DNA of 64,000 bases from Paenibacillus castaneae (GTDB lineage Bacteria; Bacillota; Bacilli; Paenibacillales; Paenibacillaceae), in contig NZ_KZ614144.1 in assembly GCF_002884445.1 (NCBI RefSeq), positions 4,384,094-4,448,093 on the forward strand, given 5' to 3'. Each line of letters opens with the position of its first letter. Position 1 is the first letter of the stretch. The position numbers were made by a program, and so were the translations under genes. A model generated the notes under the pieces. The model was given only the letters and a program-made list of their open reading frames with translations. It was not told the origin of the DNA and did not search any database. Shown here in pieces: positions 17,060 through 25,484 of the stretch.

Positions 17060-18469
17060 CTACTCTTTCTTCTCTTCAACCTCGCCTCTCATCACTTTGT
17101 CAGCAGCCGCTTGCGCTGGTCCGATAACTTGAGCGATACCTGTCGACGGCGTAATTTCACCTTTAACGAACTTGCCTGTTACAGTGTCGAGTTGATCTTT
17201 AACACCCAGACCACCGAAGCGTCCGCCGAATACCCGCTGTACTTTTCCAGCTTCATTCATTGCATTGGCGATGGAGGTTTCATCCGGCAGCACATTCTCA
17301 AGCCACAGTTGGCGGTTTGGTTGCCAGTTGTCGAAGTCTTGCAGCTCTTCCCAAATTCTCACGATAGCTTCCGCATCCTTGACGCCTTTAGGAATGACAT
17401 AAGCAGCTGTTTGTCCGAGCGGATCGGAATAGGATACTGAATTAGGTGATTTAGGGAAGTAAACGTAACCCCATTCATCCTTCATCTTATCTGTCAGACG
17501 TCCCTCGATTTCCCATAAACCGCCTGGGTACATAGCGATCTTGCCTTCCGCAAAATATTTAGCCGGATCTTCCCAGTCGTTTCCTTCGTTTTCTTTAACA
17601 ACTTTGTGTGTGTTGTACAGCTCGTACTCAAAGTTAAGCGCTTCCATTGCAGCTGGAGAATCAAAACTCACTTTTTTAGAAGCTTCATCGTAGATAAGGC
17701 CGCCGTTGCTTGCGATCAACTGCTCCGAGAAAATATAATGCGCGCCAGCGAGACCGTATTGGTCAACTTTGCCGTCACCGTTATTGTCTACAGTTAGTTT
17801 CTTCGCAGCATCAAGCATTGTCGTCCAGTTCCAGTTCTCCTCGTCCATCAATTGTTGAGGATCTTTCAATCCAGCTTCCTTGAAAATACGTTTATTGTAG
17901 TACATACCGGAGTCGTTCGCGTTGAACCAGCCTTCTAGTCCGAATACATGCTCGCCGCCAAAACGCATTGAATCGATTACGTCTGGAGCAATATGCGTAT
18001 TATTCAGGTAATCTTCCAGTGGTGTTAGGAATCCGCCATTCATAAGTCCCCAGATGAATCCGTCAGGCAGGCGGACGATTTCCGCAAAAGGATCGTTAGC
18101 CATAACGGAGGACGACAGCTTCTCAGAAGTCGACCAGTATTCCGTGTTTAGATACTTAATTTTGACGTTGTATTTCTCTTCGACCTTTTTGATTCTTTCG
18201 CGTGCCAATTCGTCCGCTTCCGAATCTCCGACTGGTGTTGCATCCCACCAATGCGAAATGCGAATTTCTCTGCCTCCCAAATTAGGGGCAGACGGTTCAG
18301 GCTCATCGCTCGGTTCTTCGGTTGCAGCCGGTGCATCGGTTGCCGGTGCTTTGGTTGCCGGTGTATTTCCTCCGCTGTTGCTGCTGCATGCAGACATAAT
18401 CATCAACATAGCTGTTAATAAAACAATCAACATCGGTTTCATCTTTTTCATCTGTTTCACTGTTAACAC
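17060..18469 (-). CDS. Lipoprotein ABC solute-binding protein (family 1)
   Basis: About 469 residues. Basic N-terminus, hydrophobic helix and lipobox MSAC, so a lipid-anchored SBP; then a Thr/Ala/Pro/Glu-rich tether and a typical domain (REIRISHWWDATPVGD, FAEIVRLPDGFIWGLMNGGFLTPLEDYLN, MYYNKRIFKEAGLKDPQQL, KIAMYPGGLWEIEG). It should bind the sugar for permease pair 1 or 2; it is promoter-proximal, separate from the larger SBP. Start uncertain: GTG at 18469 is 3 nt from AGGGGAG, GTG at 18460 has better spacing, and ATG at 18451 is about 20 nt away. A promoter and overlapping repressor sites lie about 105-160 bp upstream. Confidence 0.92.
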   Translation of the reverse strand: MLTVKQMKKMKPMLIVLLTAMLMIMSACSSNSGGNTPATKAPATDAPAATEEPSDEPEPSAPNLGGREIRISHWWDATPVGDSEADELARERIKKVEEKYNVKIKYLNTEYWSTSEKLSSSVMANDPFAEIVRLPDGFIWGLMNGGFLTPLEDYLNNTHIAPDVIDSMRFGGEHVFGLEGWFNANDSGMYYNKRIFKEAGLKDPQQLMDEENWNWTTMLDAAKKLTVDNNGDGKVDQYGLAGAHYIFSEQLIASNGGLIYDEASKKVSFDSPAAMEALNFEYELYNTHKVVKENEGNDWEDPAKYFAEGKIAMYPGGLWEIEGRLTDKMKDEWGYVYFPKSPNSVSYSDPLGQTAAYVIPKGVKDAEAIVRIWEELQDFDNWQPNRQLWLENVLPDETSIANAMNEAGKVQRVFGGRFGGLGVKDQLDTVTGKFVKGEITPSTGIAQVIGPAQAAADKVMRGEVEEKKE

Positions 18470-18574
18470 ACTCCCCTTAATGAATGATTAAACGAATAAA
18501 AACAAGACGGTTCAATTAAAGAAATCGGCTCGATCCTCCCCCCAAAACAGCACATCCTGATCGTTAGCAGAGCT

Positions 18575-18604
18575 ATGAAACGGTTTTCATGAAACCCATT
18601 TCAT
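18575..18604. promoter_or_regulatory. Two overlapping LacI-type operators before the SBP gene; one also cre-like
   Basis: ATGAAACGGTTTTCAT (18575-18590) and ATGAAACCCATTTCAT (18589-18604) share two bases. Both have ATGAAA/TTTCAT arms around a 4-nt centre. The second is identical, on the other strand, to the site before the GH35 gene. The first also matches the CcpA cre consensus TGWAANCGNTNWCA with one mismatch, so catabolite repression may act here. Both lie at or just after the start point of the promoter at 18603-18631. Confidence 0.8.
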
Positions 18605-18631
18605 TATAGCTTCATTCCAGTTCTTGGTCAA
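18603..18631 (-). promoter_or_regulatory. Sigma-A promoter of the SBP operon
   Basis: Minus strand: -35 TTGACC (18631-18626), 17-nt spacer, -10 TATAAT (18608-18603). The operator at 18589-18604 touches the -10 box, so a bound repressor would block initiation. Confidence 0.8.
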
Positions 18632-18783
18632 TAATAAAGTTTATATTTTCCAGCGGCGGCACAATGTATATTGCAACAAATCAGCCCTTCTTCCGAACAA
18701 TAAATAATAAAAGAGCAGCATCCAGATATTCTGGTTACTGCTCTTTTAGAAAGAATTTAACTATTATAAGTGCTGTAAAGGGT

Positions 18784-19812
18784 TCATCGCTTATAGGGCC
18801 CCGAGCTTTGCCGAATAATAAGCTGAGGCTCGAGCGAGGTAAGCTTCTTAACTTTTTCTTTGTTCATCATCGCTTTAAGCACTTTGACTGCCGTCCTGCC
18901 TAGCTCGTGTGCCTGCTGGGAAACAGTAGTCAATTCGGGGATAAAATGATGCGCCAATGGAATATCGTCAAATCCGACGATAGACATATCGTCTGGAATC
19001 GTTAGTCCTGCATCCGTCACCGCCTTGATCGCTCCGATCGCCGTATAATCATTGACGCAGAACACCGCAGTCGGCTTCTCCTTCATCGCGAGCAGCTTCA
19101 GCATTTGTCGCTTGCCCGAATCAATGGAGAAGCTGTCGGGCAGCAGCCATTCCTCTCGGACATCCAGCCCTCCATCTTTCATCGTCTTACGGAATGCTCG
19201 CAGCTTGTTGGAAGTTGTTGTCATATGACTTTCTCCGCCGATGAATCCGATTTCTGAATGCCCCAGTTCAATCAAGTGCCGTACAGCCAGAGCGGTGCCA
19301 GCCGACTCGTCCGTAGCTACCCTAATTAAATCGGTGCCCCGCAAGGCTCCATTGACTAGTACGGTCGGAATGACGCTAGCACACTGCACGAGCTCCTGCA
19401 CCAGATGCTCATCGCAGTTCTTTAGATTGATTCTTCCGCCCAAAAATATAATACCGTCCACACGTTTCTCCCGCAGAATGCTGAGATATTGTGATTCCTT
19501 AGCATAATCGCCGATCGTATTGCTAAGCAGGAATGTTTGTCCCGACTGCTGGGCCTCATTCTCTGCTCCAGCGAACACTTCCGGAAAGAAGGGATTGGTT
19601 AGATCGGGCACGATCACGCCAATAATTCCAGTTTCATTTGTAAGAAGGCTTCTGGCCATCGCATTAGGCTGAAAGTTGTATTTTTGAATAAGTTCTTCAA
19701 TCTTGGCACGGGTAGATTCCTTTACCGGAGCGGTATCGTTTAATACCCGGGATACAGTCGAAACCGATACATTTGCTTCCTTTGCAATATCATATATGGT
19801 GACCTGTCTCAA
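18784..19812 (-). CDS. LacI-family transcriptional repressor
   Basis: About 342 residues. N-terminal LacI helix-turn-helix and hinge (VTIYDIAKEANVSVSTVSRVLND, then NAMARSLL) and a periplasmic-binding-protein-like sensor domain (TGIIGVIVPDLTNPFFPEVF, DGIIFLGGR, IGFIGGE, AVFCVNDYTAIGAIKAV, SIVGFDDIPLAHHFIPELTTV). The frame is open to 19872, but a TATAAT box (19858-19853) lies inside that extension, and TTG at 19812 follows AGGAAGG, so I take 19812 as the start. It sits between the GH35 gene and the transport genes, reads the same way, and very likely controls both through the shared 16-bp operators. The inducer is presumably a galactose-containing sugar. Confidence 0.92.
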   Translation of the reverse strand: MRQVTIYDIAKEANVSVSTVSRVLNDTAPVKESTRAKIEELIQKYNFQPNAMARSLLTNETGIIGVIVPDLTNPFFPEVFAGAENEAQQSGQTFLLSNTIGDYAKESQYLSILREKRVDGIIFLGGRINLKNCDEHLVQELVQCASVIPTVLVNGALRGTDLIRVATDESAGTALAVRHLIELGHSEIGFIGGESHMTTTSNKLRAFRKTMKDGGLDVREEWLLPDSFSIDSGKRQMLKLLAMKEKPTAVFCVNDYTAIGAIKAVTDAGLTIPDDMSIVGFDDIPLAHHFIPELTTVSQQAHELGRTAVKVLKAMMNKEKVKKLTSLEPQLIIRQSSGPYKR

Positions 19813-19852
19813 GCCTAACGCTTCCTTCCTGATTTCACGTCTATCTCGTCCC

Positions 19853-19891
19853 ATTATAGCAAAGACGGACATGGTATGTAATGCGTTACAT
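19853..19891 (-). promoter_or_regulatory. LacI gene promoter -10 with variant operator
   Basis: TATAAT at 19858-19853 on the minus strand; the -35 is weak. ATGTAATGCGTTACAT (19876-19891) has arms ATGTAA/TTACAT, one base different from the ATGAAA/TTTCAT arms of the other sites, and covers the -35 region. This fits weak autoregulation. Confidence 0.6.
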
Positions 19892-19958
19892 TTGTCATCG
19901 TTAAAAGGGACAGGCTCGTCGCTTCAACGATCGTTCCTGCCCCATCTATAAAACCTAA

Positions 19959-22772
19959 TTACGTTTCATTTAGCGGTTGCCAGCTTCGATTCGATTGCTC
20001 GTCAAAGAAGAGCTTTACCCGATCTGGCCGTCTTCCCTCTTCATCAAACAAGATTAGCTCATTGCCGGTCTGCTTCAGCCACGCCATCGGAACTTTGTAA
20101 TCCTCCTGAGGCCCAATTTGCCAATAGCGCCCCAGGTTTCGGCCGTTCAGAAGCAAATAGCCTTTGCTCATTCCCGTCATTCGGAGCTTTAGCTTAGGAT
20201 TTATATCCTCTGAAATTGCAGGAAGATCGAACTTGCTACGATTCCATGTAGGCCCGGATCCGATGGAGTCTGAACCTTCCTCAAAATTCACCGCGTCTTC
20301 CAGCAAGACTGACGACCAATTTCTCAATTCACGTGATCGGTTAAACATTAGCAGCTCCAGCCGATTCAAAGGCGTTTGAGATACCGGCATTTCAATCAAG
20401 TTGCTGCCTTTGACGAGATAGGCAGAGATGTCAACTGCATGATAAGCAAACCAATTCTGATAACCATCGATAAGAACCTCCCTGCCGTTAATCCGAAGTC
20501 CGCTGTTTAATGCACCAACCAGTATCGCTTGGTCATTCTCCATCAGCTCGAACGTTCGCGTTAGCGCGGAAGCAAAAGGTCCGGGATTAACCTCGTCCAG
20601 ATGGACAACTTCTTCGCCGCAATACCATCCTCTTCGAAGCTCGATGGCCGAGCCGTCCATATATATCGCTCCGAATATTCCCTTTTCTTCACCCAAATAA
20701 GGAGAAAAATTGAGACTGCCCATATGCTGTACAAGAAGCTGCAGCTTGTTTCTTCCCTTCGTTAGACGCACGACAGCAGACGCCGCGCCGACCTGGCGGA
20801 TCATCGCTTGCTCTCGTCCGTTTACAAACAGGCGTGCAGAATCTTGTATGGCTGAGAAAATAAGCGTGCTTTCTTGATCTCGATCACATTCCACATCACT
20901 GCTGTAAATGAGATAACCGAATGCCAGAGCAAGCTCCGCAAATCCGCGTGGACGTTCGGCAATCCCTCCTGATCCAAGCGAGAGAAGAGGTACGGTTTTC
21001 CGCTTCCACTCCGACAAGTTTGGCGAGAGCAGCGGTTTGGTGTCATTGCCGGAGCCGTGTAATATTCTGTCTCCAGTATCCCGCCCATCGTCGCCTTTAC
21101 GATCCCAATTCCCTAAAAGGAACGGATCGCAATCGGAGCCGCCGCTTACTCCGCTAATTCTCCCCTCGGCTCCTAAGTCCAAATCCTCCCAGCCGATTGC
21201 CCAGCGGACTTCGTTCCCTTGGAGCTTCCATGCCCTATCCGACATATAGCCGTTTAACATAATTACTTCGACGAGTTGCCCGCCAACCTTCAGCCAAATG
21301 CGCTGCGACGTCTGGAAATGGAAAACGTCCATATGCAGTGTTCGGCCGTCCGGGCTGCTCTCATGCGGGATACTTCCTGCATTATCGTAATGAATGGGCT
21401 GATCTGATTCGAATATGATATGCGTACGCCCTCCGTCGTCTCCCGCCAATATCACGGTTCGAACTTCACCAATTCGGTCGTTGCCGATTAGAAATCCGCC
21501 GCTAGTGAGCTTTAGACCTGGACAAATTTCGATCCGGTCGAGAATCGGAACGATCTGCCCCGGCTTGATCGACACCGGAAGCGTTCGACCGCTTTCGAGC
21601 GTAATCGGAAACATTCCCTTTTCCTGCTTAACACTTTCGGCAAACCACAGCTTTTGTCCGTTCCACTCCCTGCCTTGGAGCTGGATACCTTCCTCGCAAC
21701 GCGCCATGTTATCCATTGGCTCCGATTCCAGTAAGAAGTCGCCAAGCGCCTGCGTGAACAAGGATACCTTTTTGGCTGTTCTAAATTTAGCTGTAATTCT
21801 TCCGTACTCCGATAAAGGAGCATCGTAATCATAGGAGGTCACCATATAAATATCACTGCTTCCTACCGTACGCCCACCGTATCCTCCAAAGTTGGTGCCG
21901 CCAAAAAACATATAATGGCTGATGCCGTCAAAACCGGCACGAATGGCCTCCATCATCCGTTTTTCATACAAAACGGGCGTTTTCTGCGTAGCCGCTGGCG
22001 CTCCCCAATGCTCGAACCACCCCGTCCAAAATTCGGTTACAAGCTTCGGAACGTCTGGCTGCTTGCGCATTAACTTCTCATAATGTCCGTCTGCGCCTGA
22101 CCAAAAATTCGCGCCTTCTATCGTTCCTTCGGCGCCTCCCTCGCAGGTGATCAACGGCACGTCAATTCCCCGTTCCAGCAAAGCGTCGCGAAGACCGTTC
22201 ATATAAGACATGCCCAACACGTCACCGGCCAGATATCCGTATTCGTTCTCCACCTGAACGAGAATAACGGTGCCGTCTTGCGTAATTTGACGAGAACGGA
22301 TAATCGGAACAATCTGGTCAAAGTATAGATAGACGTAACGGAGATACGCTTCATTGTCCGTTCGGAACTGCATGTTTTCTTTGGTTTTCAGCCAATATGG
22401 AAAACCGCCAAAATCCCATTCTGCACAGATGAACGGTCCCGGCCGCGCGATAACCCACAGTCCCAGCTCGGCGCACAAATCAAGGAAAGCCCCACAATCG
22501 TTGTCGCCGCTAAAGTCCCATTTTCCTTCTTCCGGTTCATGCACGTTCCAAGCAAAATAAGTATCGACGCAATTCATTCCAGCAAGCTTTGCTTTGACCA
22601 GCACTTCCCGCCATTCCTGCCTCGGCATCCGAAAATAATGAATCGACGCGATGTTCAGAAACACTCTCTTTCCCCCGATTATAAAACTCTTCGCATCGTA
22701 ATGAAGCTGCGTTCCTTGCTGTGAATTGTCTATTAATGTTTGTAATCCAGAGGTCTCATTCGTATAAGTCAT
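19959..22772 (-). CDS. GH35 beta-galactosidase
   Basis: 937 residues, no signal peptide, so cytoplasmic: it would cut terminal beta-galactose from imported oligosaccharides. The N-terminal barrel has the GH35 signatures: IHYFRMPRQEW, NCVDTYFAWNVHEPEEG, RPGPFICAEWDFGGFPYWL, the acid/base region LVQVENEYG (E177) and the nucleophile region VTEFWTGWFEHWG (E247). C-terminal jelly-roll domains include KGYLLLNGRNLGRYWQIGPQE, the usual GH35 end domain. Length is within the range of large bacterial members. It has its own promoter and operator upstream, and is the first gene of the regulon, followed by the repressor gene. Confidence 0.93.
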   Translation of the reverse strand: MTYTNETSGLQTLIDNSQQGTQLHYDAKSFIIGGKRVFLNIASIHYFRMPRQEWREVLVKAKLAGMNCVDTYFAWNVHEPEEGKWDFSGDNDCGAFLDLCAELGLWVIARPGPFICAEWDFGGFPYWLKTKENMQFRTDNEAYLRYVYLYFDQIVPIIRSRQITQDGTVILVQVENEYGYLAGDVLGMSYMNGLRDALLERGIDVPLITCEGGAEGTIEGANFWSGADGHYEKLMRKQPDVPKLVTEFWTGWFEHWGAPAATQKTPVLYEKRMMEAIRAGFDGISHYMFFGGTNFGGYGGRTVGSSDIYMVTSYDYDAPLSEYGRITAKFRTAKKVSLFTQALGDFLLESEPMDNMARCEEGIQLQGREWNGQKLWFAESVKQEKGMFPITLESGRTLPVSIKPGQIVPILDRIEICPGLKLTSGGFLIGNDRIGEVRTVILAGDDGGRTHIIFESDQPIHYDNAGSIPHESSPDGRTLHMDVFHFQTSQRIWLKVGGQLVEVIMLNGYMSDRAWKLQGNEVRWAIGWEDLDLGAEGRISGVSGGSDCDPFLLGNWDRKGDDGRDTGDRILHGSGNDTKPLLSPNLSEWKRKTVPLLSLGSGGIAERPRGFAELALAFGYLIYSSDVECDRDQESTLIFSAIQDSARLFVNGREQAMIRQVGAASAVVRLTKGRNKLQLLVQHMGSLNFSPYLGEEKGIFGAIYMDGSAIELRRGWYCGEEVVHLDEVNPGPFASALTRTFELMENDQAILVGALNSGLRINGREVLIDGYQNWFAYHAVDISAYLVKGSNLIEMPVSQTPLNRLELLMFNRSRELRNWSSVLLEDAVNFEEGSDSIGSGPTWNRSKFDLPAISEDINPKLKLRMTGMSKGYLLLNGRNLGRYWQIGPQEDYKVPMAWLKQTGNELILFDEEGRRPDRVKLFFDEQSNRSWQPLNET

Positions 22773-22888
22773 GAATCTCTTACCTTCCTTTCTGAACGCA
22801 TTGTCTTAGTAGAATCGCTGATCGAATACATGAATACCTAAGCATTGAAAGCAGCGATATACGTATTTAATATTTTCAACAATAATTT

Positions 22889-22904
22889 ATGAAATGGGTT
22901 TCAT
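22889..22904. promoter_or_regulatory. LacI-type operator before the GH35 gene
   Basis: ATGAAATGGGTTTCAT, the exact reverse complement of the site at 18589-18604. It lies 117 bp from the start codon and just downstream of the promoter, a roadblock position. Confidence 0.82.
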
Positions 22905-22917
22905 TAATGGCATTTAA

Positions 22918-22947
22918 ATTATAGAACTACTTGGTAAACGTTGTCAA
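22918..22947 (-). promoter_or_regulatory. Sigma-A promoter of the GH35 gene
   Basis: Minus strand: -35 TTGACA (22947-22942), 18-nt spacer, -10 TATAAT (22923-22918). A short palindrome, CGTTGTCAACG, overlaps the -35. Confidence 0.8.
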
Positions 22948-23024
22948 CGGCTACCCTCTCATCAGTTTCCCTTCGCCATCGCCACATGTGTTCGCCGTAT
23001 TCATCAGCTCAATTATAATAAAAT

Positions 23025-23047
23025 AGACGCCCTATATAAGGACGTCT
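23025..23047 (-). terminator. Terminator of the MFS gene
   Basis: Imperfect stem AGACG.CC / GG.CGTCT followed on the minus strand by ATTTTATT. It lies about 55 bp past the MFS stop codon. The rest of 22773-23101 holds only the GH35 promoter and operator. Confidence 0.5.
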
Positions 23048-23101
23048 AAGCTATATTCCACTTTAATAAAGTTATTTCACCAAATACGACAATCAGGGGC
23101 T

Positions 23102-24334
23102 TTATTGAGAAACCTTTGATGTAACAGGGTTACTAGTAATCTTAATTTGCGACTTCTGTGCGAGTCCAAAGAAAGCGAAAAGAGCAAGCAGGCTAGTGGA
23201 CAAGATGATGATCCCCATCGGAACTGCGGAATACTCTCCGGCAACGCCGACTAGTGGTGAAGTACATGCACCAATCACAAAAGGCAATAAACCAAGCAGG
23301 GCGGCTGCACTTCCTGCCCTTTGGCTTTGCGAACCCATCGCCAGAACAAAAGAAGCTGTTGCCGTCATACCGATTGACGCCACAAAGAAGAACAACGGAA
23401 CAACCAATGCCAGTAAAGGACCGTGCAATAAAATAACGATCAAGGCTGCAAAACTGGCCGTACAAGCTAACAGTAAGCCAAGGATAACAAATTTGCGTTC
23501 CGAGAACGATTTGCTGAACCATCCAACGACCTGTGAACCAATAATTAAGCTTATTCCATTGGATGCAAACAATAGCGCGAACAGTTGTGGAGAAGCTCCG
23601 TAAATATTTTGATAAACAAATGGAGTCCCTGATACGTAAGCAAATACGCCCCCAATCATAATGCCTTGTGCAAGCGCATAACCGAGAAACTGCCGATCTT
23701 TAAGCAGAGCTTGAATACCAGTTAACAGCTCGCCGAAGTTACCGGATACCCGCTTCTCGGCAGGCAAGGTCTCTTTTAAGTTCGTCGTTGCCAAAATAAC
23801 GAGTAGTAAACCAACAATGCTCAGTACGAAAAACACACCTACCCACGTTGTAAATGAGATCACACCGCTGCCAGCCAAAGGCGCAATCATAGGAAACAGA
23901 TTATTTACAAGCATGAGCATCGAGAAAAACTTCGTTAATTCTGTTCCGCTGTATACATCGCGTACGATTGCTCGGGAGATAACAATGCCCGCAGAGGCAG
24001 CGAAACCTTGAACAAAGCGTGCAGCTATAAACCAATAAATATTGGGGGAGATCGCACAGACAAACGAAGCAATCAGATAGAAAACAAGTGAAATAATAAT
24101 TGGCTTGCGTCTCCCATGAACGTCACTTAATGGTCCCATAATAATTTGACCCAAACCTAATCCAATGAGGCATGCTGTCAAACTAAGCTGAACAAGAGAA
24201 GCCTCGGTTCCGAAATCAGCGGTAATTTGCGGGAATGACGGCAAATACATGTCAATCGTAAGTGGACCAAGGGCTGAAAAAGCACCTAACAGTAATACTA
24301 ATCTTAAGCGATCATAATTTTTTGTTGCAGACAT
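23102..24334 (-). CDS. Bcr/CflA-type MFS multidrug exporter
   Basis: 410 residues with twelve predicted membrane segments. The first-loop motif TIDMYLPSFPQITADFG, the GLGLGQIIMGPLSDVHGRRKPI signature between helices 2 and 3, and the ASAGIVISRAIVRDVY stretch are typical of the Bcr/CflA drug-resistance branch of the major facilitator superfamily. It would export a small molecule by proton antiport. Monocistronic, unrelated to the flanking sugar genes; a possible role in sugar or dipeptide export is conceivable because some relatives export such compounds. AGGAGAAG precedes the ATG. Confidence 0.9.
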   Translation of the reverse strand: MSATKNYDRLRLVLLLGAFSALGPLTIDMYLPSFPQITADFGTEASLVQLSLTACLIGLGLGQIIMGPLSDVHGRRKPIIISLVFYLIASFVCAISPNIYWFIAARFVQGFAASAGIVISRAIVRDVYSGTELTKFFSMLMLVNNLFPMIAPLAGSGVISFTTWVGVFFVLSIVGLLLVILATTNLKETLPAEKRVSGNFGELLTGIQALLKDRQFLGYALAQGIMIGGVFAYVSGTPFVYQNIYGASPQLFALLFASNGISLIIGSQVVGWFSKSFSERKFVILGLLLACTASFAALIVILLHGPLLALVVPLFFFVASIGMTATASFVLAMGSQSQRAGSAAALLGLLPFVIGACTSPLVGVAGEYSAVPMGIIILSTSLLALFAFFGLAQKSQIKITSNPVTSKVSQ

Positions 24335-24579
24335 CGTATAATCTTCTCCTAAACTATTCCAGATGATGAATCATGCTAATCATGTAAACTTGTTTCATTA
24401 TAGACGAAGATAGAGATAAACCCAATAGTAATTTGATCCCTTTACTAGAAAGAGACAAAGCGCTATCTTCCTCTTCATCTATCTGCTTCATTTACTCTCG
24501 TACGGAGCTATAGCTACTACTGCCTTCACCATTCGGGTCTTTAACCTTAGAGATAGCGCCCATGCTGGGTGCACACTAA
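24335..24579. other. Gene-free spacer
   Basis: Carries the expected promoter region of the MFS gene. A 23-codon minus-strand frame near 24500-24570 lacks a ribosome binding site. Nothing else is recognised. Confidence 0.4.
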
Positions 24580-24613
24580 AGACCGTCAGCACATATTGTT
24601 GCTCTGACGGTCT
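24580..24613 (-). terminator. Terminator of the isomerase operon
   Basis: Perfect 10-bp stem AGACCGTCAG/CTGACGGTCT with a 14-nt loop, 33 bp past the stop of the sugar isomerase-like gene. The U-tract is short. Confidence 0.55.
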
Positions 24614-24645
24614 TAACTACATATTGAATTTTTTAAAAATAGAAA

Positions 24646-25437
24646 TTATTCATATTTCACCAAGAAACGTTTCGCAATAAACTGATTGACTTCAAACAAA
24701 TCGGCTGTCGGCTCACCAGTGAAAGGAATCCTCGGCATATAATTAACTGGACCAAACTCAGGAGTCACCGTTGTCTGCAGCATGCCTGCTTGGCGTCGGC
24801 ACTGCCAAATCTCATCCCACCAGCCCTCGAATCTGGCAAGTTCCTCTGCATACTCAGGCGCAGCTGGGTGCGGCACCTGAGGTCCTTGCGTAAATCCTAC
24901 TCTTCCGTGAGTGTGAAGTGTCCGCCTTATCAAAAGGGCTAAATCCGCTTCTTGATCATGTAGCAAAGATTCGCAAACACAGGTGAAATGGCTGAAATCT
25001 GCTGTTATTTTCAATTCAGGAAATTGCTTCAGCAGCTTCGCAGTCGCACGCGGAGTAAACATTGCGCGTCCCCGATGGGTTTCATGCGCAACGGAAATAC
25101 CAAGCTCTTGCTCTTTTCTCAAAGCAAACTCAAACAAGGGAAACTGCTCTTCTTCTGTCATATAATCTTTGCCGGTATGTGAATTTACGAATACCGGCGA
25201 AAATGTCATCGCTTGCTCTAATTGCTCCTGGAACGATTCCTCATGATTCCCGTGCGTAAAGATCTGCGGAATGTATAATAGCTGGAACTCTTCCAGCAGC
25301 TCCTTAAACTCATTCCTGTCTCTATTCTCTAGAAGCGCTGTTTCAACGCCTTGATAACCATGATGAGCAGCTCGTTCGAATTTCTCCCGCAATGAGCCTT
25401 CCATACCCCAAAAGGCATGAAATAGTTGCAATTTCAT
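24646..25437 (-). CDS. Sugar phosphate isomerase/epimerase-family TIM barrel
   Basis: 263 residues from the ATG at 25437, preceded by GGAGGAGGG; a frame start at 25464 would lie inside the ribosome binding region. The fold is the xylose-isomerase-like TIM barrel of the AP-endonuclease-2 family: GYQGVETALLENRD, FVNSHTGKDYMTEEEQFPLFEFAL, SVAHETHRGRAMFTPRATAKLL, LKITADFSHFTCVCE and HTHGRVGFTQGPQVPHP give the metal-ligand E, D, H and E positions expected. It probably interconverts a sugar or cyclitol. It follows the dioxygenase-like gene by 47 bp and is likely co-transcribed with it. Substrate not deducible. Confidence 0.85.
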   Translation of the reverse strand: MKLQLFHAFWGMEGSLREKFERAAHHGYQGVETALLENRDRNEFKELLEEFQLLYIPQIFTHGNHEESFQEQLEQAMTFSPVFVNSHTGKDYMTEEEQFPLFEFALRKEQELGISVAHETHRGRAMFTPRATAKLLKQFPELKITADFSHFTCVCESLLHDQEADLALLIRRTLHTHGRVGFTQGPQVPHPAAPEYAEELARFEGWWDEIWQCRRQAGMLQTTVTPEFGPVNYMPRIPFTGEPTADLFEVNQFIAKRFLVKYE

Positions 25438-25484
25438 ATGAGCCCTCCTCCGTTCAATCTTCACTGTACATAAAACAATACTGC

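Noticed and set aside
24500-24570. Minus-strand 23-codon frame with a protein-like look
   Set aside because: No ribosome binding site or promoter and no similarity that I recognise.
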